Shown one piece after another: positions 43,506 to 53,400 of a stretch of DNA of 64,000 nucleotides (position 1 is the stretch's first letter; each line of letters opens with the position of its first letter). This DNA is from Eubacteriales bacterium (GTDB taxonomy: Bacteria > Bacillota > Clostridia > Lachnospirales > Lachnospiraceae). The notes beneath the pieces are model-generated. The model made no database searches. It had not been told where the DNA came from and saw only the letters and a list, made by a program, of their open reading frames with translations. The DNA lies in contig JAUNPS010000012.1 in the NCBI GenBank assembly GCA_030536575.1, forward strand, positions 1 to 64,000, given 5' to 3'. The position numbers and the translations under genes were made by a program.

Positions 43506-43521
43506 GGAAACCGCGGTTTCC
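43506..43521. promoter_or_regulatory. 16-bp perfect palindrome in the TetR leader
   Basis: GGAAACCGCGGTTTCC is a perfect palindrome placed just after the expected TetR transcription start. It is the size of a TetR-family operator. Confidence 0.55.
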
Positions 43522-43534
43522 TTTTCTGATAAAA

Positions 43535-43554
43535 ATTATACCCTGCGGGCAGGG
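43535..43554 (-). promoter_or_regulatory. TetR gene -10 with adjoining dyad
   Basis: TATAAT on the minus strand (43535-43540) directly abuts CCCTGC-GG-GCAGGG (43541-43554), which fills part of the promoter spacer. The -35 is poor. Confidence 0.5.
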
Positions 43555-43587
43555 AAATTCCCATTGACGCGATTGTTGTATACATTG

Positions 43588-43614
43588 CAAAACTTGCGGT
43601 TTTGTGGTAGGATA
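43588..43614 (+). promoter_or_regulatory. AraC gene promoter with CAAAAC/GTTTTG dyad
   Basis: The dyad CAAAAC-TTGCG-GTTTTG (43588-43604) fills the region just upstream of a TAGGAT -10-like element (about 43608-43613). A TTGCAA -35 overlaps the left arm. The dyad is a probable operator. Confidence 0.45.
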
Positions 43615-43641
43615 ACGGTACAAAAACCGGAGGAAGCATCC

Positions 43642-44529
43642 ATGAAAAAAAATTTACAGACCGCCTTCAGCACCCGCCAGTACATGCTGTCGAAAGACTT
43701 CGAAATTTATTATTATAAAGAAAGCCGTTTTTCCGGCGTAAAAAGCCACACCCACGACTATTATGAATTCTATTTCTTTCTGGAAGGGGACATTTCCATG
43801 CAGATCGGCGGACTGCTCTGCCCCCTGAAGCCCGGCGACGTGCTGCTGATCCCGCCCCATACCATGCACCATGCGGTCAGCCGCCAGCCGGAGCAGCCTT
43901 ACCGCCGCTTCGTCTTCTGGATCAGCCAGGACTACCTGCGCCAGCTCTGCGCGCTCTCCCCCAGCTACGGCTATGTTTTCGAACAGGCCCAGGAAAACGG
44001 CCGTTTTCTCTTTCATTATGACAATGTGGCCTTTAACGCCCTGCAGGGCAAGATCTTCCGCCTGATCGAAGAAATCCATTCCGACCGCTTCGGCAAGGAA
44101 GCCCAGACTACCCTCTGCGTCTCCGACCTGATCCTGCACCTGAACCGCACCATTTATGAAATGGACCATCCGGCCACCCAGCCCGGCGAACAGAGCCTCT
44201 ACGAAAACCTGATCCAGTACATTGAAGGGCATCTGGAGGAAGAGCTGACGTTAGACCGGCTGGCCGGGGTCTTCTATGTCAGCAAATATCACATTGCCCA
44301 TGTATTCAAAGAGCATCTGGGCCTGTCCGTCCACCAGTACATTACGAAAAAACGCCTTGCCATGTGCCGGGACGCCATTTTAGGCAATACCGGTATAAGC
44401 AAAGCGTATCTTTTGTATGGGTTTAAAGACTATTCCAGTTTTTTCCGGGCGTTCCGGAAAGAGTACGGCATTTCCCCCAGGGAATATAAGGAACTGTACA
44501 CCGTGGTCAGTAAAGGCGCTCAAAGCTGA
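43642..44529 (+). CDS. AraC-family transcriptional regulator
   Basis: This 295-residue regulator has an N-terminal cupin-like sensor domain (about 20-150, with HTHDYYEFYFF and PGDVLLIPPHTMHHAV) and a C-terminal double helix-turn-helix (about 195-290, LDRLAGVFYVSKYHIAHVFK and FKDYSSFFRAFRKEYGISPREYK). The architecture is typical of carbohydrate-responsive AraC regulators. I chose the ATG at 43642 after CCGGAGGAAG. Its 3' end overlaps the convergent DUF2500 gene by 23 bp. The target is unknown. Confidence 0.9.
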   Translation: MKKNLQTAFSTRQYMLSKDFEIYYYKESRFSGVKSHTHDYYEFYFFLEGDISMQIGGLLCPLKPGDVLLIPPHTMHHAVSRQPEQPYRRFVFWISQDYLRQLCALSPSYGYVFEQAQENGRFLFHYDNVAFNALQGKIFRLIEEIHSDRFGKEAQTTLCVSDLILHLNRTIYEMDHPATQPGEQSLYENLIQYIEGHLEEELTLDRLAGVFYVSKYHIAHVFKEHLGLSVHQYITKKRLAMCRDAILGNTGISKAYLLYGFKDYSSFFRAFRKEYGISPREYKELYTVVSKGAQS

Positions 44530-44902
44530 GGTAACGGGTGCCCTGAAACGTCAGTTTTCCCCGATCCCCCTCGGCCAGCATCCCGTATTCGGAACCCCTT
44601 ACCGAAAGCTCCATGCGGTCGCCGCTCTCCACCTGGAAGGTCACATAATAACTGGTGGAGGTCGTCGTATGAAAGCCGTGTGCGCCGGAGGCATCTCCCC
44701 CATTCGCATGCTGATGGTGGGTGACGTTCGTTCGCTTCGCCACCACACAGGCGTCAACGGTGAGGCGCGGGGAATGGTTGTTCCGGTTCCATTCCCCGAC
44801 ACTCCGGACAAGGTTCGCCACGATGATGCCGGCAATCATCAGAAATACCAGAAAAAACATGACCTCAAACCCGCCGCCCAGCAAAAAACTTCCCGTTCCC
44901 AT
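44507..44902 (-). CDS. DUF2500 family membrane protein
   Basis: This 131-residue small protein has one N-terminal membrane helix (about 12-35). The rest is a soluble beta-rich DUF2500 domain (TVDACVVAKRTNV, STSYYVTFQVESGDRMELSV). Function is unknown in the family. The ATG follows GGGAGTGG. It lies 30 bp downstream of the amidase gene on the same strand and may be co-transcribed with it. Confidence 0.75.
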   Translation of the reverse strand: MGTGSFLLGGGFEVMFFLVFLMIAGIIVANLVRSVGEWNRNNHSPRLTVDACVVAKRTNVTHHQHANGGDASGAHGFHTTTSTSYYVTFQVESGDRMELSVRGSEYGMLAEGDRGKLTFQGTRYLSFERLY

Positions 44903-44932
44903 AACTCCACTCCCTTCGTTACCTTAACGTTC

Positions 44933-46564
44933 TCAGTATCCCAGCCACACGCCGCTGCTTCCGAAGGTATACCATGTCCCCTTGATCTTGGCGGAACGCC
45001 CGGCGATCATCCGGCCGTTCGTAGGCTTAAAATAGTACCAGTTTCCGCTGATTTTAATCCAGCCTGTTTTCCGCACGCCCTTGCTGTTCGCGTAGTAGGT
45101 GTAGCTGCCTACCGTAAACATGCCGGTCTGGCAGACGCCTTTGCTGTTAAAATAATACCGCTTTCCGTTAATTGTCTTCCAGCCACGGACAGCCGCATAA
45201 TTTTTCGGGCTGAAATAATAACGTTTCCCGTCTACGACTTTCCATCCGGTCTGGCGGACGCCTTTCGAACTAAAATAGTAATATTTTCCCTTAATGTTCG
45301 TAACCCCGGTCGCCAGCGTCCCATCGGAATACTGATAATAAACTTTATCATTTTTCCGGATCCAGCCGGCTTTTACCGTAGTCGTCGGTGTGGTCGCCGC
45401 GGTCTTTTTCTTCAGGCCGTAATAGTTCGCTATCGCCGTCGCGTCTGCCACGCCAAGGGCCTTGATCTTCGCATTCGAACCGTAATATTTCTCACAGTCC
45501 GAAGGATTGCTCACAAATCCGTGCTCCACGATCATGCCCGGAAATCCGGCCAGAACGCTCTGGCGGACAATGGCGTAATAATCCGCAAGTTCGCCGTTTT
45601 CATAGGTATTTCCCGTCTCGGAAAGGCGGTACACCAGCCCCCGGTTCGTAAATCCGATGCTGCTTAACTGTGCCAGGATCGCTTCTGCGATGGCTTTCGT
45701 CTCTTCCGCCTGAATTGGGCGGTAATTTCCGCTGGAAACCATCACTTCCGCCCCGGTGGCCGTGGTGCTGTCCGTCGCCGTGGAATTAATGTGCTGGCTG
45801 ATCAGCGCCGTCGCGCCCACGGACGCGGCATACTCCACCCGGTCGCTTAAATCCACGTAAACGTCCGAGCTTCTGGTCAGATAAACCTTGACGCCGGAAT
45901 ACGTTTCCAGTTCCGTCTTCGTGGCTTTGGCGATCTTCAGGGCAATTTCGCTCTCCTTGTAGGTAACGCCGTTCCAGGTTCGCGACGCACCGGAGTCCCA
46001 TCCGCCGTGTCCGGGGTCCAGGACAATTACGATGGTGCCGCTTGCTTTTACCGTTCCTTTTACGGTCGGAACCTGCGAGGCGGCGGCATTCAGCGCGCTG
46101 CGGATCTGCGAGGTATTCTCTGCCACAACGCCTGTGGTTCCAAGGGAAAGCTGCGTGCTGGAAAGCGTCGTGTCCTCCTTCGAAACCGTCACGGATTCCG
46201 TGTCGCTCGCCTTGCGGAACTGCTGCAGATTAATGGTCCAGGTCTGCCCGCTTACCGTCACTTCCAGAGAAACCAGATTCGCGGACGAAAGGCTGCTTTC
46301 ATCCAGCAGGAACGCGAGGTTCTTCCCCTTGATCTCCGTCGCCTGCTTCACCGTGGTCTGGCCGCCGATCTTATAGCACAATGCGGCCGATGTCGGTGAA
46401 ACCTCTGCCATGGAAACCACCACGGCCTGGCTGGTTCCGGCAGGCGAAAGATAAAGCCAGGCGATTCCCGGTTCTGAGGCCGCGAAGCTGGTTCCCTTCC
46501 ACGAAAAAATACCGGTCACGATCAGAAGCATGGCCAGCAAAAGTTTTCCTGTTTTCTTTTTCAT
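44933..46564 (-). CDS. N-acetylmuramoyl-L-alanine amidase with wall-binding repeats
   Basis: This 543-residue secreted enzyme has a signal peptide (about 1-29, cut near FAA-S). A roughly 130-residue region without a clear family follows, then an Amidase_3 catalytic domain (about 180-385). Zinc ligands lie in LDPGHGGWDSG, the KESEIALKIA glutamate and QHIN, and the catalytic Glu is in IVEHGFVSN. The C-terminus (about 400-543) is a run of roughly 20-residue aromatic/glycine repeats such as GWKTINGKRYYFNSKG, the choline/glucan-binding type. It cleaves the amide between MurNAc and the stem peptide during wall turnover. A near-perfect promoter lies upstream. Confidence 0.93.
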   Translation of the reverse strand: MKKKTGKLLLAMLLIVTGIFSWKGTSFAASEPGIAWLYLSPAGTSQAVVVSMAEVSPTSAALCYKIGGQTTVKQATEIKGKNLAFLLDESSLSSANLVSLEVTVSGQTWTINLQQFRKASDTESVTVSKEDTTLSSTQLSLGTTGVVAENTSQIRSALNAAASQVPTVKGTVKASGTIVIVLDPGHGGWDSGASRTWNGVTYKESEIALKIAKATKTELETYSGVKVYLTRSSDVYVDLSDRVEYAASVGATALISQHINSTATDSTTATGAEVMVSSGNYRPIQAEETKAIAEAILAQLSSIGFTNRGLVYRLSETGNTYENGELADYYAIVRQSVLAGFPGMIVEHGFVSNPSDCEKYYGSNAKIKALGVADATAIANYYGLKKKTAATTPTTTVKAGWIRKNDKVYYQYSDGTLATGVTNIKGKYYYFSSKGVRQTGWKVVDGKRYYFSPKNYAAVRGWKTINGKRYYFNSKGVCQTGMFTVGSYTYYANSKGVRKTGWIKISGNWYYFKPTNGRMIAGRSAKIKGTWYTFGSSGVWLGY

Positions 46565-46613
46565 AAGTCAATTTCCTCCTGAGTTTTGAAACTTCTGCTT
46601 CCTTCTCCGTCCC

Positions 46614-46642
46614 AGTATAAAAAATTTTTGTACAAATGTCAA
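46614..46642 (-). promoter_or_regulatory. Amidase promoter
   Basis: Minus strand: perfect TTGACA (46637-46642), 17-bp spacer, TATACT (46614-46619), about 50 bp before the amidase ATG. Confidence 0.75.
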
Positions 46643-46677
46643 TCCTTGTCTTTTCTTCCGATTTCTGTAATGGCGTA

Positions 46678-46700
46678 AGCCGGGCTTCCCAAGCCCGGCT
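46678..46700 (-). terminator. Hairpin after the GH3 gene
   Basis: A perfect 10-bp stem, AGCCGGGCTT/AAGCCCGGCT with loop CCC, lies 13 bp past the GH3 stop. There is no T-run, so it may stabilise the operon's 3' end more than terminate. Confidence 0.5.
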
Positions 46701-46712
46701 CACATCCTTCCC

Positions 46713-49064
46713 TCAATCCATCTTCAAAATCATCTCCAGCACCCTCTTGGCGCACGCATCGATCTCCTCCCGGCTGATCAGCCCCTTCTCCATCGCTTCC
46801 AAAATCCTCTCCGGATACCCGCACCCCATCTTCACATCACTTCCCGCCTTAGCCTCCAGATAATGCTCCGTATGATTCCACCAATCCGTCGTCACCATCC
46901 CCCGGAACTTCCACTCTCCTCTCAGAATCCCGGTAAGCAGCTCCGGATTACTGGCGGCCGGACAGCCGTTCAGGATATTATAGGAAGTCATCACAAGCCA
47001 GGGATTTCCTTCCTTTACCGCAATTTCGAACCCCTTCAGATAGATTTCCCGCAGCGCCCGCTCCGACACCCTGGAATCGCTCTCCTTCCGGTTCGTCTCT
47101 TTGTTATTGCAGCAGAAATGCTTCATGGAAGCGCCAATGCCCTGGGACTGGATCCCCCGGATAACGGCCGCCCCTATCTTTCCGGAAACCAGCGGATCCT
47201 CCGAATAATACTCGAAATTCCGCCCGCACAGAGGGCTTCTGTGGATATTCATCGCCGGTGTCAGCCAGATGCCGATGTTGTTTTCCTTCACTTCCAGCGC
47301 TCCCGCCGCCCCTGCCTTTTCCGCAAGCTCCGGATTCCAGGTACAGGCCAGCAGCGTCGCGCAGGGCCATGCCGTCGTACAGATCCCCCGGCCCGGCTCG
47401 ATGCGAAGCCCCGCAGGGCCGTCCGCCGTCATCACATTCGGTACGCCGTATTCCGGCAGATTTCCCATGCCGTAGGTATCCGCCACACCGGTATTTGGCT
47501 GCCCGGAAAGGAGCTGCACCGCCTCGCTGTCCGAAAGCTGCGCCAGAAATGCATCCAAATCCGCCTTTCCTTCCGCAACCTCCTTCAGAAGAATCGCCTG
47601 CTCCCTTTCTCCCCTCACCCGGTAATCGACTGCGCGTACCTGGGGTTCCACGCCCTCCAGCGTATCCAGCGGCTGCGGAATCAGGCCGTTCTTTTCCCCG
47701 GCTGCCTTTCCCGAAGGAAGCTCCTCGAACGTCCCGTCCGCCAGCATCCGGCGTTTCAGGTCCACCGGCACGCATTTGGGCGTAAGCTTCTGCACCACAG
47801 TCAGCTCCCTGACCGTATAGCTCTCCTTTACCTGCTTCACATCGCGCACCGAATTTCCAATCCAGAACTGATACGTTCCCGCTTCCAGGACATAGGCTGA
47901 TTTTTCCGTTTTTCCCAGATCATCATACGAGGCCATCTCGCTCACCGGAAGCCGCAGCCGCAGCCTCTGAGATTCTCCGCTCTCCAAAAGCCTGGTTTTT
48001 TGAAAAGCACCCAGGACTTTCGCGGGCTTTCCGAGGACGCCCTGCGGAGCGCTGTAGTATAACTGCACGACTTCTTTCCCCGCGCATGTTCCTGTATTTG
48101 TCACACGGACATCAAAGAGAAGAATGCCCTGTTCTTCCCTGGTTTTCAGGGGTTCTATTTCAAATTCCGTATACGAAAGCCCGTAGCCGAAAGGATAATT
48201 GACCTTTGCGGCCGCCCCCGGAATCGTCTCGAAATACCGGTAGCCCACATAAATATCTTCTTCATATGCCGCATAATCCCGCGACTCCTGAAAGGCGGCC
48301 GAAGACGGATAATCTGCAAAGCTTCCGGCGAAGGTATCGGTCAGCTTTCCCGAAGGGTTCCGGTCGCCGCAGAGCAGATCCGCCGCCGCCAGCCCTCCCT
48401 CGATGCCTCCCTGCCAGGCCAGCAGCACGCCCTGGATCCCCGGATGGTTCCGGAACCAGGAAGTATCGATGATCCCTCCCACATTCAGAACCACAACCAC
48501 CTTCTGAAACTGCGCGGTCACGGTATCCACCATCGCCTGCTCTTCCTTTGTCAGGTAAAAATCCCCGTCTCCCGGAATCCCCTTCCGGTCGATGCCTTCC
48601 CCGGAAAACCGGCAGATGGAGATCACCGCAATGTCCGCCCAGGCTTTCGCCCCCTTTACCAGGGCTTCCGGGATCTCCGGCTCCGCCGTCTCCCCCGCAG
48701 CCGCGCCCTTTTCATACTGCATCCGGACATTTTCCCGGTAAAAGGCGTTCAGCGGCGCGTAAACCCGCACCTTGCCTTCCCGCTCCTTCTCTTCCAGGCC
48801 TTCCTGGAGGCTGCGGGCATAAGCGGCCGTCACATCGCCGCTTCCCCCGCCCCCTTTCACATAATCCGCGCTTCCTTTCCCAAACAGCGCCAGCTTCGCC
48901 CCTCTGGCAAAGGGCAGCAGACGCCCCTCGTTCTTCAGAAGCACCATCCCTTCCGCCGCCGCTTCCCGCGCCAGACGAATATGTTCTTCACATCCGGTAA
49001 CCCGCTTGCCGTCCTTCCCAAGGGGCAGGCACGGCTGATAAAACGCTCTTCCCCATTTTTCCAT
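46713..49064 (-). CDS. Glycoside hydrolase family 3, domain-permuted
   Basis: This 783-residue GH3 enzyme hydrolyses non-reducing beta-linked glucose or related sugars. The usual domain order is reversed. The GH3 C-terminal domain comes first (about 25-300, with FSGEGIDRKG), then a fibronectin-III-like domain (about 310-390, VRVTNTGTCAGKEVVQLYY), then the TIM-barrel N-terminal domain (about 490-783). The barrel has MTADGPAGLR, SMKHFCCNN and nucleophile Asp727 (MVTTDWWNH). Permuted GH3 enzymes are known in rumen and gut Clostridia. No signal peptide is present, so it acts on imported oligosaccharide. It is the last gene of the glycan operon. Confidence 0.92.
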   Translation of the reverse strand: MEKWGRAFYQPCLPLGKDGKRVTGCEEHIRLAREAAAEGMVLLKNEGRLLPFARGAKLALFGKGSADYVKGGGGSGDVTAAYARSLQEGLEEKEREGKVRVYAPLNAFYRENVRMQYEKGAAAGETAEPEIPEALVKGAKAWADIAVISICRFSGEGIDRKGIPGDGDFYLTKEEQAMVDTVTAQFQKVVVVLNVGGIIDTSWFRNHPGIQGVLLAWQGGIEGGLAAADLLCGDRNPSGKLTDTFAGSFADYPSSAAFQESRDYAAYEEDIYVGYRYFETIPGAAAKVNYPFGYGLSYTEFEIEPLKTREEQGILLFDVRVTNTGTCAGKEVVQLYYSAPQGVLGKPAKVLGAFQKTRLLESGESQRLRLRLPVSEMASYDDLGKTEKSAYVLEAGTYQFWIGNSVRDVKQVKESYTVRELTVVQKLTPKCVPVDLKRRMLADGTFEELPSGKAAGEKNGLIPQPLDTLEGVEPQVRAVDYRVRGEREQAILLKEVAEGKADLDAFLAQLSDSEAVQLLSGQPNTGVADTYGMGNLPEYGVPNVMTADGPAGLRIEPGRGICTTAWPCATLLACTWNPELAEKAGAAGALEVKENNIGIWLTPAMNIHRSPLCGRNFEYYSEDPLVSGKIGAAVIRGIQSQGIGASMKHFCCNNKETNRKESDSRVSERALREIYLKGFEIAVKEGNPWLVMTSYNILNGCPAASNPELLTGILRGEWKFRGMVTTDWWNHTEHYLEAKAGSDVKMGCGYPERILEAMEKGLISREEIDACAKRVLEMILKMD

Positions 49065-49082
49065 TTTTCTGTTCTCCTGCTC

Positions 49083-50459
49083 TTATCCGTAAACCCGGAT
49101 TTCTTTCAAAAATACCTCGTCCCGCGCGGCTGTCACCTGCACCCGGATTCGGGAAATGGTTTCTTCCGTATCGTCTAACAGCGGATTCTGCCCGGCAAAG
49201 GGATCCTGAAGCTGACAGATTTTTTTATTTCCGATGCAGGTGCCCTGGTAAAGGGGATACTGCCCGCCGCTTTCGAATTCCGCCGTGATCCGGAAGCTTT
49301 CCACCCGCTGTCCCTGGGTCAGGTCTTCCCGCAGCACAACATATTTGATCTCCTTCACGGGCTTTTCCAGGGTGATGGTATAAATCGGCTGGGTGGCAGG
49401 TTCGCCTTCCTTTTTCTCCGCCTGCGCCGGGAGTTCTTTCCCGAACTCTTCATCCAGCAATGCCCTTAACTCCTTCAGCCGCCGGATATCCCGTTCGTCC
49501 AGAAGCCCTTCCGTCGTCGGCGGGATATTCAGATGCAGGCAGGCATTTGCCCCGACGCTCGTCAGATAAGTACGAAACAGCCTTTCCAACGAATGCGGTT
49601 CTTCCTGCGGATGCCAGAACCAGCCCGGCCGGATCGACATGTCAATTTCCGACGGGGTAAAGACAAGCCCTTTGGAATACAGAATATTCGGCATTGTCCC
49701 AATCTGTTCTTCCGTATTATAAAGGTAGGACAAGCTTCCCTCCGCCGCCAGAGGCCCCGGCCCGGTCTGCACCTGACTGTGAAAGCACAGCTCCGAGGGC
49801 ACCACCGCCCATTCCGCATAACGGGCCTTTCCCGCTTCGTTCCCGCACCAGCGGATATCCGGACCGAAATCATTAAAGATCACTGCGCCCGGCTGGTACT
49901 TGCGGATCAGTTCGAAATACCGCGGGAAATCATACACCTGCTTTTTGCCGTTTGGCCCTTCCCCGCAGGCATTGTCAAACCATACGTAGAAAATTTCGCC
50001 ATATTCGGTCAGAAGCTCCGTCAATTGATTGCAGAAATAATCGTTATATTCCGGTGTGCCGTAATATTCCGAATTCCGGTCCCATGGAGACAGGTAAAAC
50101 CCGAACGGAATCCCGCCCCGCCTGCATGCTTCCGCGGCCTCCCGCACCACATCCCCCTGGTAGGGGCTGTTTTTTACCGAATGCTCCGTATACTTTGACG
50201 GCCAGAGGCAGAAACCGTCGTGATGCTTTGCGGTCAGGACCATTCCTTTCATTCCCGCTGCTTTAATTGCCTCTACCCATTGGTCGCAGTCCAGCTTTGT
50301 GGGACAAAAAACTGCCTCATCCTCGCTCCCGTCTCCCCATTCCCTTCCCATAAACGTATTGGGGCCAAAATGGATAAACGCATAGTATTCCAGCTCAAAC
50401 CAGTTCAACTGTCTCTCAGAGGGTTTTACCCGTGCCGCTTCTCTCAAAAAATCAATCAT
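49083..50459 (-). CDS. Alpha-L-fucosidase (GH29)
   Basis: This 458-residue enzyme releases L-fucose from glycan ends. The barrel shows AFIHFGPNTF, VLTAKHHDGFCLWPSKY and the nucleophile region YVWFDNACGEG with Asp162. A roughly 110-residue beta-rich C-terminal domain follows (ITLEKPVKEIKYVVL, then IRVQVTAARDEVFLKEI). No signal peptide is seen, so it is intracellular. It overlaps GH38 by four bases (ATGA) and precedes GH3 by 18 bp. Together with GH38 this suggests fucosylated, mannose-rich host glycans as the substrate. Confidence 0.93.
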   Translation of the reverse strand: MIDFLREAARVKPSERQLNWFELEYYAFIHFGPNTFMGREWGDGSEDEAVFCPTKLDCDQWVEAIKAAGMKGMVLTAKHHDGFCLWPSKYTEHSVKNSPYQGDVVREAAEACRRGGIPFGFYLSPWDRNSEYYGTPEYNDYFCNQLTELLTEYGEIFYVWFDNACGEGPNGKKQVYDFPRYFELIRKYQPGAVIFNDFGPDIRWCGNEAGKARYAEWAVVPSELCFHSQVQTGPGPLAAEGSLSYLYNTEEQIGTMPNILYSKGLVFTPSEIDMSIRPGWFWHPQEEPHSLERLFRTYLTSVGANACLHLNIPPTTEGLLDERDIRRLKELRALLDEEFGKELPAQAEKKEGEPATQPIYTITLEKPVKEIKYVVLREDLTQGQRVESFRITAEFESGGQYPLYQGTCIGNKKICQLQDPFAGQNPLLDDTEETISRIRVQVTAARDEVFLKEIRVYG

Positions 50460-53400
50460 CTCTGCACCGCCTTTCCGCTGATTTTAAATGTCCGGATCTC
50501 GTAGGGACGGATCACAAAGGTAAGTTCTCCGGTCTGCACCTCGCCCACGACATTTTCCATCAGATCCGTTTCCTGCCATCCGTTCAGTTCGAATCCCGGA
50601 GAAAGGGTCACTTTCGCGCGCCTGCCCTCATACTCATGAACGCGGACGATCAGATCCTCCGTATATTCCGCCTTTTTCACACAATCGATCATTACATTTT
50701 CCGCATCTGCCCGGATAAAGGAATTCTTCGCCCCGATACTGCCGGGAACGGCCCGAAGGGGATTGTTCAAATGCCAGGCCGCCTGCGGAACTTTCGCCTG
50801 CTGCCAGCTTCCGCCGTGGGGATACAATGCATACGTAAAGGTATGGTTCCCCTGATCCGCGTTATAGTCCGGGTTGGTTCCCGATTTGATCAGCGAAAGC
50901 CCCAGCACATTCTTTTTCGCATTATAACCGTACTTGCAGTCATTCATCAGGCTTACGCCGTAACCGGTTTCCGAAAGATCCGCCCACTGGTGCCCGACGG
51001 TCTCGAATTTCGCCATATCCCAGCTCGTATTCTGATGGGTCGGACGCTTTACATTGCCATACTGGATATCAAAAACCGCCTCCGTGCTCCGGATATCCAC
51101 CGGAAACAGTACCCGCAGAAGCTGCTGATGCTCCTGCCAGTCCACCCTGGTTACAAAATCGATCCGCCGGTTATCCCGATACAGGCGCGCTTTCTGCCAG
51201 ATCGTCGAATTCTGATACTTCCAGCAAAAATGCACCTCTGTCATCAGGGAAGAGCGTTCCACCCGCACCTTACGCAGGTCTTCCACCTCATAAGCCTTTT
51301 CCTGGTAAAACAGATCGATATCCCAGGCGTCAAAACACAGCGGCCTGTCTTCATAAACCACCAGCCGGTTCCCGCACGCGCCAGGCTCCAGAACCTCTCT
51401 CGCCTGCTCTTTGTCATACAGGGAACAGATCTGCCCTTTTTCATTCCATGCAATCCGGTAGAATGGCGTTTCCACCGCAGATTCCCACGAAACGGTTTGG
51501 GGCCGCTCTGGTTCCAGCGCGTCTTCCCGGAACGTGAGCTTTAGAAGGCTTGTGGGCGCGGCATCCGGTATCGCTGTCAGCCATCCCGTTTCATACCGCA
51601 CAGATTCCAGCATCGTTCCGTCCTCCTGATACCAATGGCCCTTTTCCGTCCCCTCTCCGGGGATGAAAACCAGCTCCGAGCACGGGAAACTGCTGCTGTT
51701 CACCACAGTCACCTGACGGCCTTCGTCCGGATTTCGCAGGTCTTTGAGCGCATCCGCTTCGATTTCACCCAGGATTTCCCAAGCTTCCTGATGCTCTTTT
51801 TCCGAATCCTCATAGACCTCATGGATGGACGAACCCGGAATAATGTCGTGGAACTGGTTCCGCAGCAGAATCTCCCACGCTTCTTTGAACTTTTCCCCCG
51901 GATAGGCCCCGAAATCCTGGTTTCTCACGGCCGCTTCCGCCGCCAGCCATTCCAGCTCCCGCAGCTTTAATTCCAGCTTCCGGTTCTGCTTCTTATTCTT
52001 TGCCTGCGACGTGTAGGTGCCCCGGTGATATTCCAAATACAATTCCCCGTCCCAGGTATGCACGAACCGGTCCGTCTCTTCCACCGTCTCCTTAAGCCGG
52101 TTAAAATAAGCGTCCGCCCGTCCCGGAATCACACGCGGAAGCCCCGGCATGCTCTGAAGGCGTCTGCCCATTTCCAGCATTTCCCGGTTGACCCCGCCGC
52201 CTCCGTCTCCATATCCGTAGGCCAGCAGAAGATCCTGGTTGATCTCCTTATCGTGGTACAATTTCCAGGCTCCCTGCACGGATACCGGGTCAATCTTTCC
52301 ATTATAGGTGTACGCGCCGCTGTCCGCCACCGCAGGCGTTGTCATAAAGTGCGTCAGCACCTCCGAGCCGTCGATCCCCCTCCAGCGGAAGGTATCATGA
52401 GGCATCTGGTTATATTGGTTCCAGCTGATCTTGATGGTCATAAAGGTATCGATTCCAGATTTCTTCAGGATCTGGGGCAGCGCCCAGCTATACCCGAACA
52501 CATCCGGCAGCCAGAGGACGTTGGAGGTGATCCCGAATTCCTTCTGGAAAAAGTCCCTTCCGTTTAAGAGCTGGCGCACCAGGGATTCTCCGGAAACAAT
52601 GTTGCAGTCCGCTTCCAGCCACATGCCGCCGTTTGGCTCCCATTGCCCGGCCTTTACGGCCTTTTTCATCCGTTCGTAAATATCCGGGTAATCCTTTTTG
52701 ATGTACTGGTAAAGCTGGGGCTGGGACTGCAGGAAGGTAAATTCCGGATACTGTTCCATCAGCGTGCACATCGTGGAAAAGGTTCTTGCGGCCTTCTCCC
52801 TGGTATGCTTCAGCTGCCACAGCCATGCCACATCGATATGCGAATGGCCAATAGTATGAACCGTCACAGGGGATGTATACGCAATCTGTCCAAGACCTTT
52901 CTTCAGGACTTCCAGGGCCTCGCCCAGAGACTCATAGAACTGCCCGCTTCCCTGCATCCGCCAGTCGATTTTCCCGTGCGCCCGGTCAAGCGCCGTCAGA
53001 AGCTCGCCGCGGACAGGGTCCGTCTCTGCCAATACCGAAATCGTTTCCGCCACGGCCCGGCTGGTGTAATACAGATCGTCCGCCGTCTCATCCAGGAGAC
53101 AGAGTTCCGCCTGCTGAAACTGATGCGTCTGGATCTGCGGCATCCCGCCTCCTTCCAGGCCCGCCCACAGGCGGAAGGCCAGTTCCAGCGTCTTTCCGGC
53201 ACATTCCTTCGGAAAGATCACTTCTTCATGGTAAGATCCCACGCCTTGATACGGTACGCCGTCCACATACAGCAGCGCCTCAAATCCGGAATTATAGCCG
53301 TCTCCCGTCTTTCCGAAGCGAAACAGCCCCGCAATCTTTCCTTTTGTCCATTCCCGCGGGATCTCCACCTCCCGGCAGATCCAGACATAATCGCCCCGCC

